From Azospirillum soli (GTDB taxonomy: Bacteria > Pseudomonadota > Alphaproteobacteria > Azospirillales > Azospirillaceae), in the NCBI RefSeq assembly GCF_017876165.1, contig NZ_JAGINQ010000030.1, positions 1-63,514 on the forward strand: a DNA stretch of 63,514 nt. Reading direction: 5' to 3'. Each line of letters begins with the position of its first letter. Position 1 is the stretch's first letter. The position numbers were made by a program, and so were the translations under genes. This document shows positions 7,830 through 16,264 of the stretch, piece after piece. Under the pieces are notes generated by a model. It saw nothing but the letters and a program-made list of their open reading frames with translations. It was not told the DNA's origin and ran no database searches.

Positions 7830-10097
7830 ATGCACTGGTACGCTCATACGCTACCCGCCCGGCCGAAGGCGGAGTGGGAGCCGTTGCGGTCCCATCTGGA
7901 ACTTGTCGCCCATCAGGCCGAGAGTTTCGGAGCCGTTTTGCCGGAGGCCGGCGCGGCGGTGTTCGCCCGGGCGTTGGGGCTGCTGCACGACGCCGGGAAG
8001 TATGCTCCGGCCTTTCAGGATTATCTGGAGACGGCGGACGAAAAGCGGAAGGGGCGGGTGGATCATTCCTCCGCTGGCGCGGTCTATGCGGTGGAGCGCT
8101 ACCCCGGTGCTGCCGGCTGGATGCTGGCCTATGCGGTGGCCGGACATCACGCCGGGCTGCCGGATGGCGGGGGCGGAGAAGCCGGATGTCTGAAGCAGTG
8201 GCTGGCGGACTCGCCCTCGGCGGCCGCGGCGCGGGCCGGGTTCATGGCGGAGATCGGGCATCGGCTGCCGGGAGTCCTGCCCAGAACCAACCTGCCTGAC
8301 GGCTTCGCGGCATCGCTGTTCGTGCGCATGCTGTTCTCCTGCCTGACCGACGCCGATGCCCTCTCGACCGAGAGCTTTTCCGATCCGGAGACGTCCGCCG
8401 AGCGCGGGCGCGCGCCGGGGCTGGAGATCTTGGCGGAGGCGCTCGACCGGTATTTGGAGAAAAAGATGGCGGTCGCGCGCGCCGAAAGCGGCGGTCGCGT
8501 CAACCGCATCCGTGCCGATGTGCTGGCGCGCTGCCGCGACGCCGCCGGACGGGCGCCGGGGGTGTTCTCTCTGGCCGTGCCCACGGGTGGGGGGAAGACG
8601 CTGTCCTCGCTGGCCTTCGCGCTGGACCACGCGCGAGCCCATGACTTGCGGCGGGTGATCTACGTGATCCCCTACCTCAGCATCATCGAGCAGACGGCGC
8701 AGGAGTTCCGAGACAGGGTGTTCGCCGGTCTGCCCGGCGCGGTGGTGGAGCATCATTGCGCCTACCGCCCGCCGGAGGGGGACGGGGAGGAGGGCAGTGG
8801 CCCCGACCGGCACAAGCTGGCGGCGGAGAACTGGGACGCTCCGGTCGTCGTCACCACCGCCGTGCAGTTCTTCGAATCCTTCTTCGCCGGGCGTCCCTCG
8901 CGCTGTCGCAAGCTGCACAACGTGGCGCGCTCGGTGATCGTGCTGGACGAAGCGCAACTGCTGCCGGTGCCGCACCTGCGGCCGTGCCTGGCCGTGCTGC
9001 GCGAACTGGTGGAGCGGTACGGCTGCACCGTGCTGCTGTGCACTGCCACCCAGCCGGCGCTCGGGCTTGGCCGGCCCTTGGACTTCGGTCTTCCAGCCAT
9101 CACACCCATCGTGGAAGAACCGGAGCGTCTGCACACGGCCATGAAGCGCGTGCGGGTGGCGCACGCCGGGCCGATGGACGACGAGGCGCTGGCCGACCGG
9201 ATCGCGGAAGCCGGGCAGGCGCTGTGCGTGGTGGACACCCGGCCGCACGCCGCCGAGCTGTTCCGGCTGCTCCGCCGACGCGGGGTGGAGGGCGTGCGCC
9301 ACCTGTCCGCCGCCATGTGCGTCGAACACCGCTCGGCCGTGCTGGACGCCATCCGCGCGGACCTGAAGGAGGGAAGGCCGTGCCGGGTGGTGTCCACCCA
9401 ACTGGTCGAGGCGGGGGTGGACGTCAGCTTTCCCCTGGTGCTGCGCGCCATGGCCGGGCTGGACTCGGTGGCCCAGAGCGCCGGGCGCTGCAACCGGCAT
9501 GGCGAGTTGGGAGAGGACGCGTTGGGCACCGTGCTGGTGTTCGACACGGAACGCGCCCTGCGGCTGGCCGACCTGAACCGCCGCCGCGACAAGGCGCGCG
9601 AGGTGCTGTACGGCCGCGATTGGGACGAGGCGCTGGATCCAAAGGTGCTGGAAGCCTACTTCCGCGCGCTCTATGCGGCGGGGAAGAAGGGGCGGGGGAG
9701 CGATGGTGCCGACCCGTTCGATGCGTGCGGAGCGTGGGAGGCGTTCGGCAAGGCGGGACGGATGGAGGCGCTGCCATTCCGCACGGTGTCGGAGCGGTTC
9801 CGCCTGATCGACGACGACCAGCTTGCGGTCATTACACCCTTTACGGACGAGGCGTGGGGGTGGGCCGCCGCCTTGCGTGCGGTGGAACGGCCCGGCGGGC
9901 TCGCACGAAAGCTCCAGCGCCACACGGTGTCGCTGCCCCGCTCCCGCGCGTTGCGGCTGCTGGCTGCTGGGACGGTGCAGGCCGTAGGGCCGGACAAGCA
10001 GTTCCTCGTGCTGGCGGACGGCGATGCCTACGACAAGGATGTGGGACTGACAGCGCGCGATCCGAGGGAGCGCACCGAAGAGGAAAACGTTCTCTAG
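7830..10097 (+). CDS. cas3: CRISPR-associated helicase/nuclease Cas3 (type I-C)
   Basis: 755 residues from the ATG at 7830, chosen because GAGG lies just upstream; an earlier ATG at 7806 has no such site. The N-terminal HD nuclease has LHDAGK (HD at 53-54), DHS at 78-80 and GHH at 105-107. The helicase part has PTGGGKT at 251-257, DEAQ at 373-376, TATQ at 405-408 and QSAGRCNRHG near 550. All catalytic residues appear present. Cas3 is recruited by Cascade after R-loop formation and degrades target DNA. It is separated from cas5 by about 600 bp, so the effector genes probably have their own promoter. Confidence 0.97.
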   Translation: MHWYAHTLPARPKAEWEPLRSHLELVAHQAESFGAVLPEAGAAVFARALGLLHDAGKYAPAFQDYLETADEKRKGRVDHSSAGAVYAVERYPGAAGWMLAYAVAGHHAGLPDGGGGEAGCLKQWLADSPSAAAARAGFMAEIGHRLPGVLPRTNLPDGFAASLFVRMLFSCLTDADALSTESFSDPETSAERGRAPGLEILAEALDRYLEKKMAVARAESGGRVNRIRADVLARCRDAAGRAPGVFSLAVPTGGGKTLSSLAFALDHARAHDLRRVIYVIPYLSIIEQTAQEFRDRVFAGLPGAVVEHHCAYRPPEGDGEEGSGPDRHKLAAENWDAPVVVTTAVQFFESFFAGRPSRCRKLHNVARSVIVLDEAQLLPVPHLRPCLAVLRELVERYGCTVLLCTATQPALGLGRPLDFGLPAITPIVEEPERLHTAMKRVRVAHAGPMDDEALADRIAEAGQALCVVDTRPHAAELFRLLRRRGVEGVRHLSAAMCVEHRSAVLDAIRADLKEGRPCRVVSTQLVEAGVDVSFPLVLRAMAGLDSVAQSAGRCNRHGELGEDALGTVLVFDTERALRLADLNRRRDKAREVLYGRDWDEALDPKVLEAYFRALYAAGKKGRGSDGADPFDACGAWEAFGKAGRMEALPFRTVSERFRLIDDDQLAVITPFTDEAWGWAAALRAVERPGGLARKLQRHTVSLPRSRALRLLAAGTVQAVGPDKQFLVLADGDAYDKDVGLTARDPRERTEEENVL

Positions 10098-10319
10098 CCA
10101 AATTGGGTATTTGCAGCTTCTGGTTTGCGCGTGGAGTGGCCAAAGGAATGAAATATGATGGGCGAGCTGAACTGGATAGGTTCGTATCTTGCCTTACAGT
10201 AAAGCATGACTTGCAAGATGAGTGCTGATTGCAAGGGGGTTGAAATACTGTCAGGCCCAGGTTGCGCACGCTAGGCATAATTTCGCTCGGCCTATAGTAG
10301 GTTGAGCATGGAGGATCCC

Positions 10320-10496
10320 ATGGATACGGATTTTGCGCGCGACGATGCCAAGAAGAAAAAGGAAAAAGAAAGAAATTTTATAAATATTTATAATTTTGGA
10401 AGAATCACGATCAGGCAAAATGATCATGATTCTTCAGAGAATTTAGCTTCGTCATGGCCTGTAGCGGCAAAAATACTCCGGCGCATTTTGGGGTAA
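10320..10496 (+). CDS. small AT-rich hypothetical ORF inside the cas locus
   Basis: 58-residue ORF beginning MDTDFARDDAKKKKEKE, with a perfect GGAGG at 10310-10314, 5 nt before the ATG at 10320. In-frame starts at 10302 (TTG) and 10308 (ATG) also exist, but the second would use the GGAGG as codons. The N-terminus is strongly charged and lysine-rich, then comes INIYNFGRITIRQND and a basic amphipathic end (AAKILRRILG). No signal peptide, no cysteine and no family I recognise. Base composition is clearly more AT-rich than the cas genes on both sides, suggesting separate acquisition. It could be a cas accessory, an anti-CRISPR, a toxin component or a chance ORF. Confidence 0.5.
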   Translation: MDTDFARDDAKKKKEKERNFINIYNFGRITIRQNDHDSSENLASSWPVAAKILRRILG

Positions 10497-10573
10497 CGCA
10501 AAATTATCGGTCGTGACGGGAGATGCATTCGGTGTTGAGGCCAGCGAAATCAATGCGCCCGGTGTCTAAAGCC

Positions 10574-10606
10574 GTTGGGTTTCACTGGCTCTCAACCCAA
10601 CCTACG
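10574..10606. repeat. REP-like hairpin (GTTGGGTT family)
   Basis: Inverted repeat GTTGGGTT (10574-10581) and AACCCAAC (10594-10601), followed by CTACG and TTTT. A relative of the same element, in the opposite orientation, is at 55897-55932. Such GTAGGTTGGG...CCCAACCTAC elements are common extragenic repeats in proteobacteria. Here it may also act as a terminator for the small ORF or for cas3. Confidence 0.6.
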
Positions 10607-10704
10607 TTTTCCCTCTCCCCCCTGCGACATTTTCGCCGTCCGGTTGACTTACCCTGATTGCCGGGCCAGCCTGAACTGTCCCGCGCACCGCCAGGGGTGG
10701 ACCC

Positions 10705-11358
10705 ATGTCCCAAGGCATCCGCGTTCATGTCTGGGGCGAACGTGCCCTGTTTTCCCGGCCGGAAATGAAGGCCGAGAGGGTCTCGTACGACGTCATCACG
10801 CCCTCGGCGGCGCGTGGCGTGCTGGAGGCGATCCACTGGAAGCCGGCGATCCGCTGGGTCGTCGACCGCATCCATGTGCTGAAGCCGATCCGCTTCGACA
10901 CCATCCGGCGCAACGAGGTGGGGTCCAAGGCGTCTTACACCACGGCGCGGCAGGGCATGGCGGGCGGCGAGGCTCCGGCCCTGTTCGCCGACGAGGAGCG
11001 CCAGCAGCGCGCGAGCGTCCTGCTGCGCGATGTCGGCTACATAATCGAGGCGCATTTCGAGATGACCGCCAAGGCGGGGCCGCAGGACAACCCCGGCAAG
11101 CATCTGGACATGGCCCGCCGCCGCATCGCGCGCGGGCAGTGCGTCTGGCAGCCCTGTCTCGGCTGCCGTGAGTTTCCCGCCTGGTTCGAACCGTTCGAAG
11201 GCGTGCCGGAGGTGCCGGACGACCTGCGCGGCACCCGCGACCTTGGCTGGATGCTGCACGACATCGACTTCGCCGATGGCATGACGCCGCGATTCTTCCG
11301 CGCCACGATGGTGGACGGCGTGATCGAGGTGCCGCATCCCGACCGCGCCGGGAGGTGA
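10705..11358 (+). CDS. cas5: CRISPR-associated protein Cas5 (type I-C, Cas5c)
   Basis: 217 residues with the Cas5c/Cas5d signature PSAARGVLEAIHWKPAIRW at about 33-51, followed by IRRNEV. In type I-C there is no Cas6; Cas5c is the endoribonuclease that cuts pre-crRNA at the base of the repeat stem and stays bound to the 5' handle in Cascade. Both arrays in this window have repeats with the required stem. It is the first gene of the effector operon, and cas8c starts 4 bp after its stop codon. Confidence 0.96.
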   Translation: MSQGIRVHVWGERALFSRPEMKAERVSYDVITPSAARGVLEAIHWKPAIRWVVDRIHVLKPIRFDTIRRNEVGSKASYTTARQGMAGGEAPALFADEERQQRASVLLRDVGYIIEAHFEMTAKAGPQDNPGKHLDMARRRIARGQCVWQPCLGCREFPAWFEPFEGVPEVPDDLRGTRDLGWMLHDIDFADGMTPRFFRATMVDGVIEVPHPDRAGR

Positions 11359-11361
11359 GCG

Positions 11362-13188
11362 ATGATCGTCACCGAACTCTTCCGCTATTACGAACGGCTG
11401 CGCGACGCGGGTGAACTGCCGCCCTACGGCTTTTCCGCCGAGAAGGTCACGGGCTGCGTCGTGCTGCATCCGGACGGCGGCGTCTTCACGGTCGAGGACA
11501 TGCGCCAGGACGTCACCGTCGGCAAGAAGACGGTGCAGCGCCCAAGCCTGCTCGACGTGCCGCAGCCGCCGCGCCGGACGGTGGCGATCCTGCCGGGTTT
11601 CCTGTGCGACTCCGCCGCCTATCTGTTCGGCGTGGCGGACGGGAGCAAGCGGGCGCGGGCGCTGGAACAGTTCGCGGCCTCCCGCGCTCGGCACGAGACG
11701 GTGCTGGCCGGCATCGACCACCCCGCCGCACGCGCCGTGCTGGACTTTTTCCGGACTTGGGAACCGGGGCGGGAGCCGCCGGCGTCGGATCCCGAGGTCC
11801 TGTCCGGCTGGCTGGTCTTCCGCCTGCGGAACGAGGAGGACTTCGTCCACGACCTGCCCGACATCCGTGCCGCCTGGGAACGGACGCTGCTGGCCGAGGA
11901 GGAGGGCGCGGTCACCGGTCAATGCCTCGCCACGGGGGAGGAGGGCCAGCCCATCGCCCGCATCCACCCCGCCGTGAAGGGCGTGCCGGGGGCGCAGACC
12001 GCCGGGGCGGCGCTGGTGTCCTTCAACGACGACGCCTACACCTCCTACGGCAAGACGCAGAACTTCAACGCGCCCATGTCCACGCGGGTGGCGCATGGCT
12101 ACACGGCGGCGCTGAACCATCTGCTGGCCCAGCGCGGAAAGCGTCACATCGTGGTCGGCGAGGTCTCCGTCCTGTTCTGGACCGACCGGCCGACCCGGTT
12201 CGAAGAGGACGTGGGCCTCGTCTTCGGGCGGCCGGACGCCCAGACGGAGGACAGCGGCCTCGCCGAGGAAATCCGCGCGGCGCTCGACCGGCTGGCGAAG
12301 GGACGTGACGGCGTGTTCCCGGAGGATCGGAGCGCGCGCTTCTTCGTGCTCGGCCTGTCGGGCAACGCGGCGCGGGTGGCGGTGCGCTTCTGGGTGGCCG
12401 ATGGGCTGGGCGCGATGGCCGACCGGCTGGCCGATCACTTCCGCGATCTGGATTTGGTCACCCAGTGGGACAACCAGCCGCGCCGCCCCACCGTCTGGGC
12501 GCTCGCCAACGAGACCAAGGCCAAGTACCGGCGCGACGGCGATCACGCCCGCCCGGACCCCAACGACAAGGGGCTGGCCAAGCTGCAAGGCGACCTGCTG
12601 CGCGCTGTGCTGAGCGGCGGTCCGTACCCGGCCAGCCTGCTGGCCGTCCTGCTCGACCGCATCCGCGCCGACCACACGATCAACCACCCGCGCATGGCGC
12701 TGCTGAAGGCGGTGCTGGTGCGCCGTCGGCGGCTTGCCGGCCTTGGGCAAGAGGGGGAAAGCCTCGTGAGCCTCGATCCGAACCGCACCGACATCGGCTA
12801 CCGGCTGGGCCGCCTGTTCGCGGTGCTGGAACGCATCCAGCAGGCCGCCGCCGACGGGCGTGACCTGAACGCCACCATCCGCGACAAGTACATCGGGTCG
12901 GCATCCTCCACCCCGCGCTCCGCCTTCCCCTTCCTGCTTGATCTGACGCAGAAGCACCTGAAGAAGGTGCGAGGGGGCAAGCCCGGCCTTGCCCGCGTTC
13001 TGGACGTTGCCTTGCAGGACATTCAGGAGCCGTTGACCGGCTTCCCGGCGACGCTCGACCTGGAACAGCGCGGCCTGTTCTTCCTCGGCTATTACCACGA
13101 GCGCGCCGACCGCAAGGCCGGCAAGGCGGTTCCCGACACTGGCCTGGACACCGCCGCGTCCGTCGAACCCACCCCCGCTTCGGAGTGA
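11362..13188 (+). CDS. cas8c: Cascade large subunit Cas8c (Csd1 family)
   Basis: 608 residues, normal length for Csd1/Cas8c. The family's conserved central block is clear: GQCLATGEEGQPIARIHPAV, then GAALVSFNDDAYTSYGKTQ and FNAPMST. Cas8c recognises the PAM and starts DNA unwinding in type I-C Cascade. It lies between cas5 and cas7 with gaps of only a few bases. In this subtype the 3' part also encodes the small subunit from an internal start, listed separately. Confidence 0.96.
   Translation: MIVTELFRYYERLRDAGELPPYGFSAEKVTGCVVLHPDGGVFTVEDMRQDVTVGKKTVQRPSLLDVPQPPRRTVAILPGFLCDSAAYLFGVADGSKRARALEQFAASRARHETVLAGIDHPAARAVLDFFRTWEPGREPPASDPEVLSGWLVFRLRNEEDFVHDLPDIRAAWERTLLAEEEGAVTGQCLATGEEGQPIARIHPAVKGVPGAQTAGAALVSFNDDAYTSYGKTQNFNAPMSTRVAHGYTAALNHLLAQRGKRHIVVGEVSVLFWTDRPTRFEEDVGLVFGRPDAQTEDSGLAEEIRAALDRLAKGRDGVFPEDRSARFFVLGLSGNAARVAVRFWVADGLGAMADRLADHFRDLDLVTQWDNQPRRPTVWALANETKAKYRRDGDHARPDPNDKGLAKLQGDLLRAVLSGGPYPASLLAVLLDRIRADHTINHPRMALLKAVLVRRRRLAGLGQEGESLVSLDPNRTDIGYRLGRLFAVLERIQQAAADGRDLNATIRDKYIGSASSTPRSAFPFLLDLTQKHLKKVRGGKPGLARVLDVALQDIQEPLTGFPATLDLEQRGLFFLGYYHERADRKAGKAVPDTGLDTAASVEPTPASE
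12766..13188 (+). CDS. cas11: internal Cas11c small subunit within cas8c
   Basis: In-frame GTG at codon 469 of cas8c, preceded by GAGGGGGAAA (12751-12760), a good ribosome binding site about 6-8 nt away. It would give a 140-residue protein beginning VSLDPNRTDIGYRLGRLFAV. It is established for type I-C that Cas11 is translated from an internal site in cas8c. Here the purine-rich site and the start of a helical domain coincide exactly, which supports this start. Expected role: small (belly) subunits that stabilise the R-loop. Confidence 0.7.
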   Translation: MSLDPNRTDIGYRLGRLFAVLERIQQAAADGRDLNATIRDKYIGSASSTPRSAFPFLLDLTQKHLKKVRGGKPGLARVLDVALQDIQEPLTGFPATLDLEQRGLFFLGYYHERADRKAGKAVPDTGLDTAASVEPTPASE

Positions 13189-13194
13189 GCCGCC

Positions 13195-14067
13195 ATGGGC
13201 ATCCACGAGTCCCGCATCGAGTTCGTTTATCTGTTCGACGTACGCAACGGCAACCCGAACGGAGACCCGGACGCCGGGAACATGCCGCGCCTCGACCCCG
13301 AGACCGGGCGGGGGCTGGTCACCGACGTCTGCCTGAAGCGCAAGGTCCGCAACTTCGTCGAACTGACCCGCGGCGGTGAGCCGGGCTATGAGATCTACGT
13401 GCGGGAAAAGGCGGTGCTGAACCAGCAGCACAACCGCGCCTACGAGGCCACGGGCATCAAGCACGAGCCCCGCAAGCTGCCGAAGGGCGACGGCGCCGGC
13501 GCGGTGACGAAGTGGATGTGCCAGACCTTCTTCGACGTCCGCACCTTCGGCGCGGTGATGACCACCGAGATCAACTGCGGTCAGGTGCGTGGCCCCGTGC
13601 AGTTGACCTTCGCGGAGAGCATCGACCCCATTGTGCCGACCGAGGTCGCCGTAACCCGCATGGCGGTGACCACCGACGCGGAAGCCGACAAGCAGCAGGG
13701 TGACAACCGCACCATGGGCCGGAAGTACATCGTGCCCTATGGGCTGTACGCCGCCCGCGGCTTCATCTCCCCGCATCTGGCCAAGCAGACCGGCTTTTCC
13801 GACACCGACCTGGAGGCTTTCTTCCAGTCCCTGCTGCTGATGTTCGACCATGACCGTTCCGCCTCGCGCGGCGAGATGGCGGCGCGCAAGCTCGTTGTCT
13901 TCCGTCACCGCTCCCCCCTGGGCGAGGCGCCGGCGCACGCGCTGCTGAAGCGGGTGTCGGTCGAGCGGAAGGAAGGCGTGACCGCTCCTCGCCGCTTCGA
14001 GGACTACACCGTGACCATCGACCGCAACGGCATGCCCGAAGGCGTGGAGATCGAAGAACGGCTGTAG
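13195..14067 (+). CDS. cas7: Cascade backbone subunit Cas7 (Csd2 family)
   Basis: 290 residues. The N-terminus FVYLFDVRNGNPNGDPDAGN is the diagnostic Csd2/Cas7 RAMP start, followed by LVTDVCLKRKVRNFV. Later blocks such as FDVRTFGAVM and GRKYIVPYGLYAARGFISPHLA are also typical. Several copies form the helical filament along the crRNA spacer. It lies between cas8c (6-bp gap) and cas4 (3-bp gap). Confidence 0.97.
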   Translation: MGIHESRIEFVYLFDVRNGNPNGDPDAGNMPRLDPETGRGLVTDVCLKRKVRNFVELTRGGEPGYEIYVREKAVLNQQHNRAYEATGIKHEPRKLPKGDGAGAVTKWMCQTFFDVRTFGAVMTTEINCGQVRGPVQLTFAESIDPIVPTEVAVTRMAVTTDAEADKQQGDNRTMGRKYIVPYGLYAARGFISPHLAKQTGFSDTDLEAFFQSLLLMFDHDRSASRGEMAARKLVVFRHRSPLGEAPAHALLKRVSVERKEGVTAPRRFEDYTVTIDRNGMPEGVEIEERL

Positions 14068-14070
14068 GCG

Positions 14071-14727
14071 ATGACGGTCCCGGACCTTGGGCAGGATCCG
14101 GACGCCGGGCTGGCAGCGCTGTCGGCCTTGCAGCACCTTGCCTTCTGTCCGCGCCAGTGCGCGTTGATCCATCTGGAGGGCACCTGGGCGGAGAACCTGC
14201 TGACCGCCGAGGGCCGCGTGCTGCACGAGCGGGTGGACGAGGCGCCCGGCGAGACCCGGCGCGGCGTGCGCGTCGCCCGTGCCGTGGCGCTGCGCAGTGT
14301 GCGGCTGGGGCTGATCGGCAAGGCCGACGTGGTGGAGTTCCGCTCCCGCCGCTCCGGCCCGCCGCAGCCCTATCCTGTGGAGTACAAGCGCGGCAAGCCC
14401 AAGCCGCACGATGCCGACCGCATCCAGTTCTGCGCGCAGGCGCTGTGCCTGGAGGAGATGCTGGAGACGCCGGTACCGCGCGGTGCCCTTTTCTATGGCG
14501 AGCCCCGCCGGCGCGAGGAGGTCGCCTTCGATGATGCCCTGCGGGCGCGGACGGAGGAAACGGCGCGTGCGTTGCACGCGCTGCTCGCCGCCGGTGTGAC
14601 GCCACCGCCCGAACCGGCGGCCAAATGCCGGTCCTGCTCCCTCGAACCCTTCTGTTTGCCAAAGGCCGCCGCCGGACGGTCGGTCGCCGGCTGGCTTGCC
14701 CGCGTTCTTCGGGAGGATGCGCCGTGA
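14071..14727 (+). CDS. cas4: CRISPR adaptation nuclease Cas4
   Basis: 218 residues. RecB-like nuclease motifs include VEYKRGKPK near 110 and the QFCAQAL stretch. Iron-sulfur cysteines are seen at FCPRQC near residue 28 and CRSC...PFC near the C-terminus. Cas4 trims prespacers and selects those with a correct PAM together with Cas1-Cas2. Its stop overlaps the GTG start of cas1 by 4 bp (GTGA), consistent with formation of a Cas4-Cas1 complex as known in type I-C. Confidence 0.96.
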   Translation: MTVPDLGQDPDAGLAALSALQHLAFCPRQCALIHLEGTWAENLLTAEGRVLHERVDEAPGETRRGVRVARAVALRSVRLGLIGKADVVEFRSRRSGPPQPYPVEYKRGKPKPHDADRIQFCAQALCLEEMLETPVPRGALFYGEPRRREEVAFDDALRARTEETARALHALLAAGVTPPPEPAAKCRSCSLEPFCLPKAAAGRSVAGWLARVLREDAP

Positions 14728-15761
14728 AGCGCCTGCTCAACACGCTCTACGTCACCACGCCCGGCAGCTATTTGTCCAAGGAAGGCGAGGCCATCGAAGT
14801 GCGGCGCGAGGACGGCGCACGCACGCTGGTGCCGCTGCTGGCGCTGGAAGGCGTCGTGGCGTTCGGCGCCGTGGGAGCCAGTCCCTACATCCTCGGTCAT
14901 TGCGCGGCGCAGGGAGTTTCGGTCGGGTTCCTGACGGACAATGGGCGCTTTCTCGCCCGCGTCGAGGGGCCGGTTTCCGGCAACGTGCTGCTGCGCCGGG
15001 CGCAGTACCGCGCCGCCGATGATGCAGAACGTGCCGCGTCGGTGACGCGATGCCTGCTGGCCGGTAAGCTCGCCAACCAACGCACCGTCGTGCGCCGCCA
15101 CCGGCGGGACCACGACGATCCCACCGGCGCGCTGGGCGCGGCGGAGGACACATTGAGCCGTGCCTTGACCCAACTTGATCGGGTGGGAGATCCAGCGGGC
15201 GAGGTGGATCGGCTGCGCGGGGTGGAAGGCGACGCGGCGGCGGGGTATTTCGCGGCGTTCGGCGCGATGATCCGGCGCAGCGGCGAGGAATGGCGCGTCC
15301 GGGGGCGCAGCCGCCGTCCGCCTCTGGATCGGGTGAACTGCCTGTTGTCCTTCGCCTATACGCTGCTGACCCATGACGTGCGCGGCGCTTTGGAGGCGGT
15401 GGGCCTTGATCCGCAGGTGGGTTTTCTGCACGCGGACCGTCCGGGCCGCCCGTCGCTGGCACTCGACCTTGTGGAGGAGTTCCGCGCCCCCTTCGCGGAC
15501 CGTCTGGTGCTGACGCTGATCAACCGTCAGGAATTGGGGCCGAACGACTTCGAGATTGGTGAAACGGGCGCGGTGACGCTGACCGATGATGCGCGTAAGG
15601 CGGTCCTGGTTGCCTATCAGAAGCGCAAGAAGGAGGAACTGACCCACCCTTTCCTGAACGAGAAGCTGCCGTTCGGGCTGATGTGGCACGTCCAGGCACG
15701 GCTGTTGGCGCGGCATCTGCGCGGCGATCTCGATGCCTATCCGCCGTTTCTGTGGAAGTGA
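14724..15761 (+). CDS. cas1: CRISPR integrase Cas1 (type I-C)
   Basis: 345 residues from the GTG at 14724, with GGGAGG at 14711-14716; this start gives the family's normal N-terminus (KRLLNTLYVTTPGSYLSKEGE). Later ATG or upstream starts would truncate it or run into cas4. The integrase region has the expected glutamate in GVEGDAAAGYF, LLSFAYTLLTHDV, the histidine in GFLHADRPGRPSLALDLVEE and the acidic residues right after it. Together with Cas2 it inserts new spacers at the leader-proximal repeats of either array. Confidence 0.97.
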   Translation: MKRLLNTLYVTTPGSYLSKEGEAIEVRREDGARTLVPLLALEGVVAFGAVGASPYILGHCAAQGVSVGFLTDNGRFLARVEGPVSGNVLLRRAQYRAADDAERAASVTRCLLAGKLANQRTVVRRHRRDHDDPTGALGAAEDTLSRALTQLDRVGDPAGEVDRLRGVEGDAAAGYFAAFGAMIRRSGEEWRVRGRSRRPPLDRVNCLLSFAYTLLTHDVRGALEAVGLDPQVGFLHADRPGRPSLALDLVEEFRAPFADRLVLTLINRQELGPNDFEIGETGAVTLTDDARKAVLVAYQKRKKEELTHPFLNEKLPFGLMWHVQARLLARHLRGDLDAYPPFLWK

Positions 15762-15770
15762 GAGGCGCGC

Positions 15771-16061
15771 ATGCTGGTGTTGGTCTGCTACGACGTGTCC
15801 ACCGAAACCACCGCCGGCCGGCGGCGCTTGCGCCGGGTGGCAAGGGCATGCCAGGACCATGGTGTGCGCGTGCAGTTCTCGGTATTCGAGTGCACGGTGG
15901 ATCCGGCACAATGGACCACGCTGCGGGCGCGACTGCTGGATCTGGTCGACCCAAAAACAGACAGTCTACGCTTCTACCTGTTGGGCTCGGCGGCGCGACG
16001 CAAGGTGGAGCATATCGGCAACCGGCCGCCGACCGATCTGGACGAACCCCTGATACTCTGA
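15771..16061 (+). CDS. cas2: CRISPR-associated protein Cas2
   Basis: 96 residues, standard for type I-C Cas2: MLVLVCYDVSTET with the conserved YD at the end of the first strand, then RRRLRRVARACQDHGVRVQ and QFSVFEC. It is the structural core of the Cas1-Cas2 integrase. It is the last cas gene, 9 bp after cas1 and about 200 bp before array 2. Confidence 0.97.
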   Translation: MLVLVCYDVSTETTAGRRRLRRVARACQDHGVRVQFSVFECTVDPAQWTTLRARLLDLVDPKTDSLRFYLLGSAARRKVEHIGNRPPTDLDEPLIL

Positions 16062-16264
16062 TCCGGCGCTGGTCGCCAAAACCGCCGCGCGAACCCCAAG
16101 CGGCCATGCATTTGCCGGTGGATTCGCGCGGGTGGGTCGAGCCATGCATTCCAAGGGATGTAGTGGAATATAGGAAAGCGGCTCTGTTGCAAGATTGGCC
16201 ATTTCCAGAGGTTCGCGCAAACGCTGTTATTTTCGCTGATTTGCGAAGTCGCTATGCTCAGGCG
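16062..16264 (+). promoter_or_regulatory. leader of CRISPR array 2
   Basis: 203-bp gap between cas2 and the first repeat. GGTTCGCGCAAACGCTG at 16210-16226 ends 38 bp before the first repeat and matches 16 of 17 bases of the element at the same distance in the array 1 leader. A shared TTTTC follows a few bases later in both. No terminator for the cas operon is obvious, so read-through from cas2 into the array is possible. Confidence 0.75.

Larger units (their letters stand above)
10098..10704. other. intergenic region between cas3 and cas5
   Basis: 607 bp splitting the cas genes into cas3 and a six-gene operon. It holds a small AT-rich ORF (10320-10496) and a REP-like hairpin (10574-10606), both listed separately. 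The rest is less GC-rich than the surrounding cas genes. No CRISPR-repeat-like sequence of useful length was found here: the closest is TTGAAA near 10240, too short to matter. Confidence 0.6.

Noticed and set aside
7851..9923. 690-residue minus-strand open frame opposite cas3
   Set aside because: Antisense shadow of cas3, which has all catalytic motifs.
10098..10704. CreTA-like toxin/antitoxin RNA pair between cas3 and cas5
   Set aside because: No CRISPR-repeat-like half was found in the gap; only six bases of TTGAAA resemble the repeat, so there is no support.
10582..14577. 1331-residue minus-strand open frame across the cas operon
   Set aside because: Shadow frame in high-GC DNA, rich in H, R, G, A, Q and opposite to five well-identified cas genes.
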